A DNA stretch of 64,000 nucleotides, taken from positions 5,654,501 to 5,718,500 of the forward strand of contig OX365944.1 of the NCBI GenBank assembly GCA_947247005.1. The letters are read 5' to 3'. Origin of the DNA: Spisula solida (lineage: Eukaryota; Mollusca; Bivalvia; Venerida; Mactridae). The position numbers and the translations under genes were made by a program. The stretch's first letter is position 1, and every line of letters starts with the position of its first letter. The notes beneath the pieces are model-generated. The model made no database searches, was not told the origin of the DNA, and saw only the letters and a program-made list of their open reading frames with translations. This document shows positions 53,791 through 64,000 of this stretch, piece by piece.

Positions 53791-54018
53791 CGGTTTGAGT
53801 CCCGATACACTGCTTCTCAGTTCCGTCAGAGAATTGTTATGTTTTCATATGGCTCTGGTGAAACTGAAAACCGATGTAACGCTGTGACGGAACTCAGATG
53901 TCTTGTGTCCTGAGTTCCACCAGAGCGTTACATCGGTTTTCAGTTCAGTCAGAGCCATATGCAATCAAAACAATTATCTGGCGGAACTGAGAAGCGTGTA
54001 TTGGGATACATACCGTGA
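53791..54018. repeat. Large foldback, ~105-bp arms
   Basis: Arms 53791-53895 and 53911-54018 are reverse complements with several mismatches: TGCTTCTCAGTTCCGTCAGA against TCTGGCGGAACTGAGAAGC, and GAAAACCGATGTAACGC against GCGTTACATCGGTTTTC. A TCCGTCAGA/TGACGGAACT motif is repeated within each arm, making nested hairpins. Confidence 0.88.
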
Positions 54019-54065
54019 AAATTAAATAATTATAGGGCCTGTATAAATAAATAAATCATGTAGAC

Positions 54066-54992
54066 AACAAGAGAGCCCAAAGGACCCTAGATCGCTCACC
54101 TGTCGTAGTTGTGCATGCACGCCCCTATGGTGACCTAAGTAATCATTTACATTTACTGAGTACAATTCAAGAAAATTCAGCCTCCATTGCAAGTTTTCGT
54201 ATGACTTGACCATGTGACATAGTTTTTGACCCCTGAAGGCCCAATATCAAACTTGACCTAGATTTTGTTGAGATAACCATTGTGATCAAGTTTCTTAAAG
54301 ATTATGTCAAAATTGTGACCTCTAGTGACTACACAAGGTTTTTCTATTATTTGACCTTGTGACCTAGTTTTTGACTCTGGATGACCCAATATCGAACTTG
54401 AACAAGATTTTGTTGAGATGATCATTGTGACCAAGATTCATAAAGATAAGGTTGAAATTATGACCTGTCTAGTGACTACACAAGGTTTTTCTATGATTTG
54501 ACCTTGTGACCTAGTTTTTTACCCCGGATGACCCAATATCGAACTTGACCTAGATTTTGTTGAGACAATCATTGTGACCAAGTTTCATAAAGTTAAGGTC
54601 GAAATTTTGACCTCTAGTGACTACACAAGGTTTTTCTATGATTTGACCTTGTAAGCTAGTTTTTGACACCGGATGACCCAATATCGAACTTGACCTAGAT
54701 TTTGTTAAGATGATCATTGTGACCAAGTTTCATAAAGATAAGGTCGAAAGTGTGACCTCTAGTGAATACACGAGGTTTTTCTATGATTTGACCTATTGAC
54801 CTAGTTTTTTATCCCGGATGACCAAATATCGAACTTGACCTAAATTTTGTTGAGGTGATCATTGTGACCAAGTTTCATAAAGATAAGGCTAAAATTGTGA
54901 CCTCTAGTGTCTACACAAGCCAATTGTTGACGGGCGACGGACGAAGGGTGATCACTAAAGATCACTGTGTCACTTTGTGACAGGTGAGCTAA
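54066..54992. repeat. ~145-bp tandem array, about five units, with inverted ends
   Basis: Each unit contains TTGACCTTGTGACCTAGTTT, GACCCAATATCGAACTTGAC, TTTTGTTGAGATGATCATTG and GTGACCTCTAGTGACTACAC. The array is bounded by CGCTCACCTGTC and GACAGGTGAGCT, which are inverted repeats, so the whole may be one element. Confidence 0.78.
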
Positions 54993-55569
54993 AAATCGCA
55001 CCGAGGCAACCATTTAGGATATTATTGCGGCGTTTCTTTTCTACAAAAGATACCATTATTTTGAACATTTCTTAATATTTCATCCAGACAATGTGTATCT
55101 CTGTGGGGCTACGGAAGTTGAACTGTGTAAGAGTTCTACGTCATAATAAATCTAATGGAAAGTTTGAAAGTATTAATAAATTCAATTGTCCCTTTCAGAG
55201 TCAATTTTTAGTTCATGAACTTTACGCATTGCACAACGATCATATCGATAATATATGAAATCGCTGTATCAGCATACCTAAAGGTTTATACCTCAGTTTT
55301 AAAGATTTTCTTACAAAAATACCTCAGTTCAGTTAAAGAAATAGGCGAATATTTGACATTCATATTACATTACATGTATTTTAATTGTTTTAAATGACTG
55401 TTAAATTACCAATTAGTATTTTGCTGGTAGAAAACAATCCTCGTTATCACATAATCGAGCCACGGACTTTGTTGATAATGCTCAATAATTTTAATGACAT
55501 AAAACGTGTACATATCTTTAAACCTAAAAACGTGTTGATTGTACTATATTTAGTAACATGACGCACGTT

Positions 55570-55700
55570 GGTAGGGTATATAAGCCGATGTTGACTAAAA
55601 CAAGCCGGATTAGTCCCCGCTTTCAGAGAGCTGTGGTGAACGTTACCTGTGAGCAGTGAGCTTCGCCTCACGTCCGGGTATACATACACCATGGTAGACT
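55570..55700 (+). promoter_or_regulatory. TATA-box-like site
   Basis: GGGTATATAAGCC at 55575-55587 is a near-consensus TATA box. An ATG in good context (ACACCATGG, 55691) follows about 110 bp later but opens only 11 codons before TAA, so any gene here would need splicing soon after the ATG. No downstream exon is recognised. Confidence 0.25.
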
Positions 55701-56158
55701 GGAAGTGGATTTTGTCGATGGAATAAACCTTCTCTGTCACATTACGCTTACTTCGATACCACTCAGAATGTCTGTGTTCTGGGTAAAATCCCGGTATCTG
55801 GGTCCCGTCCATAGCGACCCCGCATACGCCATGTTTTGGTGCTATGGGGTAGGACGGGGTAGCCTGGAGACCACAGATGGGATACGCTAGGTGACTGTGA
55901 TATTTATAACATGGCATCTTTCGTATCCTGTCTAGAGGTCTTCTGTATAGTCAACAAACTCAGACCTGGATATTACACGGATCATGATATTAATTATGCC
56001 GGGTATCGTAGTAAGACGTTATAACTGGCAGAGAAAATTTATTCCACCGCTTAAATCCGCTTACAGTATATCCATGACTGTATATCAAAGCTCACAGGTA
56101 TTGTTTACTTCTGTTTGAATTATTCTGTATGTTTTAACGCTCGTCCTGTACAATGTAC

Positions 56159-56311
56159 CACAGGTAACTGTATCATTGATATAGAATAGCATTTTTTTAC
56201 AGAAATTGATTTACGTATGTTTTATTCTTAAATAAAGATCAATTTCTGCAAAAGAATGGTTAATTTAAAAAAAATTGTTTGTTATTTATCAACGATACAG
56301 TTACCTTTGTG
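56159..56311. mobile_element. MITE with CACAGGTAACTG ends, copy 2
   Basis: CACAGGTAACTGTATCATTG at the left and CGATACAGTTACCTTTGTG at the right; 153 bp, AT-rich core. Confidence 0.7.
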
Positions 56312-57039
56312 ATGAGCCAGATAGATATGGGATATGCCAAATATGGCTGCTTAAAGCCTTAATGACTTGATGATGCTGGTGTATTTGTTTATAATTGACG
56401 ATTGTGACTTGGAATTTTATATCAATTGGTTAGTTAAGACAGGTGGTTGTTTAAGTCAGATGACTTAGGTGTGATGGTATATTGATTGCACTTAAGACGT
56501 TTCTGTGTATACTTAATGAGTTATACATAGTATTACTGTGTTCAAACTAGTAGTAATCAATACATAATACAAACATGGAATGTGATATCAAAAGAAGAAT
56601 GTGACGTCAAACATTTACATACGTACATTCCGAATAAGTTTCAGTTCAATATGTATTATTAACGACATTATTGACAGCTCTTAAGTTAATCTTTATGCTT
56701 GAGTTAACACATATTTTATAAGCTACAGCAAAAATGTAATAAAACAGACTTATGATATTGATCGGTTAACGTATGCAAACCATACGTTTTAGAATACAAT
56801 GTATATATATGTAATTTCTCTATCAAATACATGTACATATACATATGTATCTTTTTCATATGTGTTTTGAATTATTTACAGTAGATATCCTATGAGGGGT
56901 ATTGTACATGTAACGGATAAATGTATGTTTAAGTAGTACTTGTAGATTTTGTGTTAGATTCAATGACGAGTCCCCGAGAGAAACCAATTGACAAGTCTAC
57001 TTTCAATACTACATGTAGTAAGATTCCGTATGTGTATGA

Positions 57040-57175
57040 CATTCAAACCTACCCTGTAGATCGTTCCAGCATTTTGGGCCAGTAACGGCCATAGATCTGT
57101 CTGCTAATTTTGTTTGCCGTCTTGGAATGTGAAAGATAGTGTGACTTTGTGATCGCAAACTGTACTGTTCTTTAC
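57040..57175 (-). pseudogene. LINE C-terminal remnant
   Basis: Minus-strand translation has YSLRSQSHTIFHIPR and, after a short gap, LADRSMAVTGPKCWNDL. The 'Y-x-L-R-S ... P-R ... R-S-x-x-V-x-G-P-x-x-W-N-x-L' pattern is the familiar C-terminal end of many non-LTR retrotransposon polyproteins. It is an isolated fragment with no reverse transcriptase upstream. Confidence 0.65.
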
Positions 57176-57623
57176 TTGTACTATTTGTATAGTACTGACC
57201 GGATGATGGGGATATTTTAAAACTCTGTATTTTGTGATATGATTTCTTAGGCCTGTGGATTTTCAAACCTACTCTGTACCATAGATCACACATCAACTCA
57301 TTTGTATGATATTACAGCCTTATGATTGTCCTCCAGTGTAAACCGTGACATTCGTGTGTTCGTTGTACATACATAACCTGTGCTACCCGGTATCCAAATA
57401 ACCACAGTTACTTCAAAAACATATGAAGAACAACAAATACCGGCAATTAAGTTTGCAGATAATTTAATATTTAAATCTACAAAAAAAGTTTTATAGGTAC
57501 ACTGAGTGGCTAAGCAACTAATGCACGTGTATAGTGAAAAAATAATACAACACATGTGGATAATACGATAATACAATGATATAGACAAAACATACACGGT
57601 CATGGTAAATGCAGATTTCATAG

Positions 57624-58381
57624 TACAGTAAAACCTCAATTGAAGTCTTAAAGACCTAAAGACCAACACCTTGATAATAAGACCACGTCAAAAATAAATA
57701 GAGGATATTTGTTTGTTTTGATTAAGTGAAAATATTAAACTTTTATCGCTACAAGATGAGATATTAGCCATATTCAATCAAAACAAACACATTTTATTTT
57801 ATATTTTATGCTTATCTGGTATCAAAAATGGTTTTATTTATGCCAAATTACCTGTGTGGTTAAACTGTGTATGAATATGTTATATTCACATTTTTAATTC
57901 AAAATCCGCCATATTGGTTTATGTGGAATATGTGAAAACGTCCTTTTTGAGAATTTTTTATCAAAATATACACCAACTTTTAGGAAATGGTCTAACTAAG
58001 AAAAAATCAACACCCCAAATGACATGTTTACGTTCTGTTACAAAAAAATGTACGGACAGTTAGAGTTGATTTTTTGTGAAATTAAAGTAGTCCCCGTGGG
58101 AGGCGGAGCTTATATCAGTCACTGCAGTGAGTGATTGACAGTGGCTGGTATAGGTAGATTTTATTGCACTGATAGAACTCCATATCTCATCAGTTAGCAT
58201 TAAATAAAGAAGACATATTTCAAGTCCACTCGCAGCGTGTTGCTCTTTCTGCGACAAGAACATTAAGTATTTAAGACCAATTCAATAAGTACTATTATAC
58301 AATCTAAATTTTAAGACCAACTTAATACAGAAAGTATTTTGGGGGTCTTAAAGGTGACTGAATCATTGAGGTTTTAATGTA
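57624..58381. mobile_element. TIR element with TACAGTAAAACCTCAAT ends
   Basis: TACAGTAAAACCTCAAT at the left and ATTGAGGTTTTAATGTA at the right (one or two mismatches) bound 758 bp. Subterminal motifs GTCTTAAAGACC and GGGGTCTTAAAGG are also inverted. No transposase ORF, so non-autonomous. Related AAGACCA motifs appear near 15684-15750. Confidence 0.7.
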
Positions 58382-61300
58382 CCATCAAATACTCAAACAT
58401 TCACATGCAACATGATTTAATATCAACCATACTGGATCCATAATACCCCTTTAATGACGTAAATAACTATCAAATCCATACAGGACCGTGACGTTACACG
58501 TACGTTCAAATATTTTTGAAGCGCGTGTTGAAAAAAATATCTTTAAGAGATTTAAAAAAATTATTTAACAAAGTAAAAATATAATAATTAAACAGCATCA
58601 CATGACTGATTTGTTCAATAGCCTGCACAAACATCAGCGGAAAGGTAATTTTGTTAAAATACATCTAAATGTACATAATATTAAGTAATAAACCTCTCAT
58701 ACATTACAAATAAATTATCACAAAAGCTATTGTATTCATATTTACATATAACAATTTAATATCAGTTATAATCACATTTTAGTGATAGAGTCCAATGTTA
58801 ATAATCAATATTATAGAAGGGTCAACTATATGGGGACATTTATCGGGACATCTGGTATTTATAAGGAAAGCACGGTTATGGTTTTGTCTTGTCCGCTTAG
58901 TAAATTTGATAGAGAATAAGAGAAAAGTGTTTAACACAACGTTTTAATTCTAAATATTGTCCATAAATAAGGCCAACTAGCACAATAATGCCTGCGATTG
59001 GTGAAACGAAAGAATGAAAATTTGTATTGAAATGGATACATATACGGTCATGGCTGGTACAAACTTATTCTGGAATAGGCACACATTTTTACGAATTGTG
59101 AGCATTATTCTGAGAAGGATATATATAGAAGGCCTACTGAAATTTGAAATAAACTATCTATAAATGTCAAGAAATTCTTTCCCCGTGTCTCGATATGGAT
59201 GGCTCCCAAACCGTGTACTCAGTTATCGGACTTGTGATGACGTCAGAAACGCTTCCATGATATAATGACTTTGCAGCATAAAATCGTTTCATTTCGAGCT
59301 ATGGAATAGGTCAACCCTTGGTATAAGCGCGTCGCTTTGTTAACATATTTAAGGTTTATGGATGTTTACGATCGTTAAGTACAGAGTTGTACTTTACTGA
59401 TATGCCTATCATGGGCTGATACCCGCTCGAATATTAAGATACAGTCAAATTGTGAGCGGGGACCAGACTACAGACCAACCAAACAGTGGATTTCTAACGT
59501 GGTTTCTATCACAGTCAACAAGAAGGCATTGTTACGTCATGCACAAATTATAAGATAAATATTTGTTTATACATGTACGTAAAGCCTATGTCCTACTGAA
59601 GAATTTCACATCGGCGATGGTCTCCCGATTTCTTCTGATATCACAAACTGCCTCATGACTTCCCCGAAGCTTCCCCTAGACAACGAGTAACATGATCCCG
59701 AATCGGGAAAACATCGCCGAGGAATAATATGCTTAGGGGGACCTAGGCTTAAACATCAATTGTATGATTAAGCTGTAAAAGCCGACATAGTGTTATATAA
59801 AAATGGCAGCCAATTTATTATGAATATATAACTTTTAATTAGTTTAAGACAGGTGGTTGCTTAATTGAGATGAAAACTATTCTAGGTTTCGCTGTATTGC
59901 CAAGTTCTTATATGGGTAGAATGACATTTATCTTTACATGCATTTGATTGCTGAAGGAACGCTGCACAAGCATGATACGTAACAATGCCTGTAGTATGAA
60001 TAATAAAACATACAAGAAGTAACATGGAATAAACAATAATAATCTTGAAATAGACAAACATGATTTAAAACATACAATAACGTCAACATCACACGTGTTT
60101 ATGCATACGTACACTATTGAAACAGGAAAAATGAGAACTTAACATCATACCTTAATATTGGTATGGTAACGGTTAAAATAAAGCTGCATTCATTCTGTGA
60201 CTCTGTAGCTTACCAAATAATAGTTATGACACAATCCTAGAATGACGTCACAAGTTATGAAATATCATATACAAATGCATCATAAAAATGCATTTTTACA
60301 TAATTATGGGCTTAAATGTGCAACCAAAACATATTTTCGACATCGACATTTTTAAAATTTACCGGCAGATATTTTTGTAGGATTCGTCTCTATTAGTTTA
60401 TATTTTTGCAAGTACAAAAGTCAAGAAGACCTAGATTACGTTAACTGCCATTTGCACCAAAATCACAGAATCCGGCTCCTTTAGTAACAAATAATTGCAC
60501 ACAGTATATTTCTTGACTGTGGTATAAAGACATACACGAACAAAGTAAAAACAACACATCAGACACAACACAGTGTTACATTGTTATCACGTCAATAACT
60601 AATAAGTTAGAAATAAACATAAATGAAACAACACATATCTTCTTTAACATCGTGGTATGAATTGTAAAAATCTCTTTTGGTGATGAAGAATATATCACAG
60701 AATGGCGCTTTGAACAAAGTAAGGTCGATGAAGGTGATATATGGTCAATAACGGAACAACCAAACTACTAGAACATAGAGGGAGAATATATATATAACAT
60801 AATTATACGTACGTACATAGGCAAGGACATCCGCAAGTGACATACAGACTGTTTTATTAAGACTGGTTTCACGGTCGAAATTTGCAGACGATGTCGGAAA
60901 ATGTGACAAGTGGTAGCAGTCTAGTTTTGTTCGAAGATTTACTGTTTACACGGACCATACTGCTTACCTCGGTCTTTAAGCAATAAACCGGAGATAAACG
61001 GACATAGCCGATGTTTCACGACTGGCACCTGTGCGTTTAGACGGAAATACCCGGGTGTCACTTAAGGAGGTCCATGTTACTTAAATAAGGACAACATAAT
61101 TATATGAATTACTCATTAAAATATTCAACGAATATTTCAAAAAACACAAAACATTTAAACATTGGTAGTTTTTCTAAACAAGCAAAATAAAATAGTATTG
61201 TGTTGCTTTATATTTCTTAACAATGTTTACGTTATGATGCCACGTATAAAACAATCTGTACAATTATCTTAAATTTCAATAATTTAAAATACACATTAAA

Positions 61301-61812
61301 TAGGCAACATTTCGGAGAGCTCGTTCAGTGTAGGATAAAAACTACTGATTATAAAATACCGTACATATAAAACAATTGACACATTTTCATTTAAACACCA
61401 TCTTAATTGTCACTTTCCAAAGGTTTGGACAATCGAGCCTTCCAAACCGATCTTTAACACAGTTAACGTATACAAACAAATACAATTAAACTTTCAAATA
61501 TCGTGCATAAAGGCAAATACCAATACAGACCACTATGGCCAAATAACTAAGCCTTATCATTTGTATCAGTTAGTATACCATACGTGTGCTCTATGTCAAT
61601 ATACCATTACACAAATCAGGGCCAAAATGCCATCATTCCTCACACATATGATGACCCAAATCAAAACGCACTAGACAGAGAACGCCTGGTGACAGCAATG
61701 TACCAATAATAGTAATATATTACTGTAGACCGATCAAGCCAAATCTAGTGTCTAAAATATCAACAACACATGACATGTGCTCCTCCTATACGAGCACACA
61801 CTTCAGTTTATG
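58382..61812. other. PDE 3' flank and intergenic DNA
   Basis: AT-rich, with no supportable coding region on either strand. It should contain the PDE 3' UTR next to 61812. One minus-strand AATAAA (TTTATT at 60853-60858) is a candidate poly(A) signal. One AAGCCTAGG-type MITE is present at 59582-59750. Confidence 0.45.
59582..59750. mobile_element. AAGCCTAGG MITE, PDE 3' flank copy
   Basis: AAGCCTATGTCCTACTGAAG at the left and GGGGGACCTAGGCTT at the right. The shortest member (169 bp), with the terminal repeats partly decayed. Confidence 0.72.
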
Positions 61813-61956
61813 TCAGCTGTGTGGTTTAACTGTTTCTTGTTCGTTTTCGTCAACTTGTGTCTTGTCCAAATGTTTAGCAAGGTTGTCCCAATTATCTCTA
61901 TTCTGCTGACAACCATCAACTAACGGCTGACACTTGTGAGATATCTTTGCAATTGC
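61813..61956 (-). CDS. PDE last coding exon with stop
   Basis: Forty-seven codons and [23 protein letters not shown] and [12 protein letters not shown] close the catalytic fold; the remaining residues are polar and probably disordered. Acceptor GTTTATTTCAG on the minus strand. Confidence 0.9.
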   Translation of the reverse strand, partial: AIAKISHKCQPLVDGCQQNRDNWDNLAKHLDKTQVDENEQETVKPHS

Positions 61957-63690
61957 CTGAAATAAACCACAAATAACATATATGGATAAGAAGGGCTAAA
62001 GCCTAGGCCCCACTGAACATTTTTTGCTTCGACGATGTACTCCCGATTGACATTAATGAGTTATCAGGACATCGGGAACAGGATCATCATCATCTAGGAA
62101 AAGTTTCGGGGAAGTCATGAGACAATGTGTGATATAATAAAGGAATCGTGATGAATCGGGTGGTATCGGAAATTATCGGGAGAACATCGCCCCGATGAGG
62201 AATTCCTCAATGGGACCTAGGCTTGAGCAAACTGTAAAAATGACAACAATCTACATGAGTTTGTGTAGAAGCTCGAAGTGGATGCAAAATACGTAACGAA
62301 GATAACCACCAGCTATTCTAAATGAATATGAATGCAATTCTTCCCAAACTACGCCCTTTGCAAGACACATGTTTTGTATAATAATAATAACAATAATAAT
62401 AATAATAAAATTTATTATTATTATTATTAAAATACTTTATTTATTGAGGGAACATACTTGACATAATTTTCAATCTGCCGTAAGGCCTTTAACTTTGTAT
62501 GCTGCTTGGTAGCTGCTGTGATTGTTTTGGTATAAATTATTACATGTACTTCGTTTTCTCGTTCAGTTTAATGTTAAGCGTTGTGCCGTATGTTTGTGGT
62601 CTTTCATTATCTTTGCACAAAGACTGTACCGGTGGATAAAATGTAGTACGTGTATATGCATCAACTTTTGTCGTATTCCTTCCAAAAAACTGAACATCCT
62701 ATATCGTGAAATTAAAACGATTCTGTCCGTAGGTGTAATCCCAGACTAAGCCATACCAAAGTTGTTAAATGATATTAGTATGTCATCATTGTTTGCACAT
62801 CGTCATGATAGTTCAATAGTGTCAGGATATTGTGACTACAGTACTATAGTCTTCATATGACTGAACTATTGTCGATCAGATTTGAACACACATACTACAG
62901 AAGGTCACTCCCCTTGAAGTTGGAGGACATTGGCTAATCTTGGTGAAAAAACAAAACAAACAAACAAACATGAGAAAGTCACGAGTGGTATACGTTTATA
63001 GACTTACCTTGTATACAGGCATACATATTGCATCGATAAAGTTCACCTGCATCTCTGGTAATTTGTCTTTCTTGTCTCGGTCCATCATTTCCTGCAGGGA
63101 TAAATACAGATATTATTCCGTACTTGTCTTATACATGTACATGACCCATCATAAACTTGCACTTATGGATTTATTGGTATACTTATTCATGGAAGATTTG
63201 ATTTAGTGGTTGAAATCATCTACAAAATCTACGGAATTTAATACCCACGAATATTAATAAGTTTTCAGCAAAGAACTTTGAAAATAAGGTTATTGGTCTC
63301 GTACATTTGGAACATCATGGAACTGTGTTGAATGGCGGAAACTGTGACAAGACTGCGCATGAATTTTATAGCAACTATATATCAATTCTATTCAACAAAC
63401 TATTCATTTTGGTAATGTATATTGAACCATGTCCAAAAGGTAAATATCTATTCCACACCATAAGTCAACGTATCCTACAAAGAACATAACGTCATGCCTT
63501 TCATTGGTAATTACTTAGTATAACACCCTTACGTGTGTACGTACATATTCAGTAAATATAGTCCGTGATTCTGGTATTTATCAAACAATATGACGTCAGT
63601 AATAACACTACTTACGATTGGTTTAATTTTCAGCTTTGCCTTTTCAAGATCCCCTTGCTCAAAGAACTCGCTTGCAATCAAGTCGGCAAC
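61813..63690 (-). CDS. Cyclic-nucleotide phosphodiesterase (PDE5/6/11 group), 3' end, three exons, partial
   Basis: Three minus-strand exons (63616-63690, 63008-63091, 61813-61956) join without phase change into a 100-residue C-terminus that runs to a TGA. It covers the end of the class I phosphodiesterase catalytic domain: [47 protein letters not shown] and [17 protein letters not shown]. These segments are typical of cGMP-binding PDE5/6/11 enzymes, which hydrolyse cyclic nucleotides to 5'-nucleotides at a His/Asp metal centre. The metal ligands lie in upstream exons beyond the right edge. The tail ends in a hydrophilic stretch without a CAAX prenylation box, unlike vertebrate PDE6. Splice sites on the minus strand are all GT/AG. 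Which of the PDE5, 6 or 11 lineages it belongs to cannot be settled from 100 residues. Confidence 0.9.
61999..62224. mobile_element. AAGCCTAGG MITE, PDE last-intron copy
   Basis: AAGCCTAGGCCCCACTGAAC at the left and CCTCAATGGGACCTAGGCTT at the right, 43 bp upstream (on the minus strand) of the last PDE exon. Confidence 0.8.
62382..62433. repeat. AAT/ATT microsatellite, palindromic
   Basis: A run of (AAT)n directly followed by (ATT)n within the last PDE intron, able to fold back on itself. Confidence 0.85.
63008..63091 (-). CDS. PDE exon (second from last)
   Basis: Twenty-eight whole codons containing [20 protein letters not shown]. The MQV-FID segment corresponds to the Q-pocket side of the active site in known PDE5-type structures. 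Acceptor TATCCCTGCAG, donor TACAAG|GTAAGT. Confidence 0.91.
63616..63690 (-). CDS. PDE exon (third from last)
   Basis: Twenty-five whole codons, [20 protein letters not shown] and five more. Minus-strand acceptor GATTTTCAG, donor CAATC|GTAAGT. EFF-QGD is the family-wide helix motif near the end of the catalytic domain. Confidence 0.9.
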
Positions 63691-64000
63691 CTGAAAATCG
63701 GATTAAATCACTAATTTCTATAATTTTCATGCTAGTTTTGGAACATCGTTCGTGTAATTAACACAAATCCTCAATTAATCTAGTTTAACATTTCATTTTC
63801 TTGGAAATGGCACAGCAGACAGCGCGAGCCGGATATTAAGTCAGGCAATGTCGTTGTCTAAACGTCGCGTGCAAATTGATCTCTACCCATCTGTTTTTGA
63901 CATCTCTAAAACAAATCCGATATATTTTACGCCAAGCACAAATATTATTGATGGTATTTAATAAGCAATCATATTACACTACGATCATCAGCACTTTCAC

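Noticed and set aside
55447..55917. 156-codon minus-strand ORF
   Set aside because: Length is notable, but I recognise no family, no splice signals frame it, and a plus-strand TATA-like site overlaps it. Kept out for lack of support.

Overview
The window is nuclear DNA from an animal. Genes are broken into many exons with GT/AG introns, the sequence is AT-rich, and it is crowded with short inverted-repeat (MITE-like) elements, tRNA-derived SINEs and minisatellites. The repeat families resemble those common in mollusc, especially bivalve, genomes; that placement is an inference from repeat style and protein divergence, not a measured result. Two protein-coding genes can be supported, and they converge. 

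Gene 1 (plus strand, 3767-36367) is a complete orthologue of ZSWIM8, the SWIM-zinc-finger substrate receptor of a Cullin-RING ubiquitin ligase that drives target-directed microRNA degradation in animals (EBAX-1 in nematodes, Dora in flies). I could join 21 coding exons with consistent GT/AG sites and reading phase into one 1817-residue frame. The first intron is about 11 kb. Most introns contain transposon remnants. Gene 2 (minus strand, 61813-63690, continuing past the right edge) is represented by the last three coding exons, 100 residues, of a cyclic-nucleotide phosphodiesterase of the PDE5/6/11 group. 

Layout: 1-3766 is flanking sequence with a decayed LINE reverse-transcriptase fragment, a perfect-looking foldback and local duplications. 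3767-36367 is ZSWIM8, with intronic SINEs, MITEs, a 16-bp and a 23-bp minisatellite, foldbacks, and a 180-codon unexplained ORF in intron 2. 36368-46092 is the 3' flank and gene-poor DNA with a few MITEs. 46093-48986 is a large 32-bp minisatellite interrupted by a 409-bp inverted-repeat transposon. 49421-58381 is a series of repeats: a GGGCGTAT-ended element, a ~145-bp tandem array, a large foldback, a LINE C-terminal fragment and a TIR element. 58382-61812 is mostly featureless 3' flank of the phosphodiesterase gene. 

The two genes have no evident functional link. The points most worth a second look are the all-frames-open 32-bp minisatellite, the pair of inverted MITEs flanking ZSWIM8 exons 12-13, a tandem duplication of the exon 12 splice donor, a frame-neutral exon 17 that may be a cassette, and the intron 2 ORF beside a foldback.
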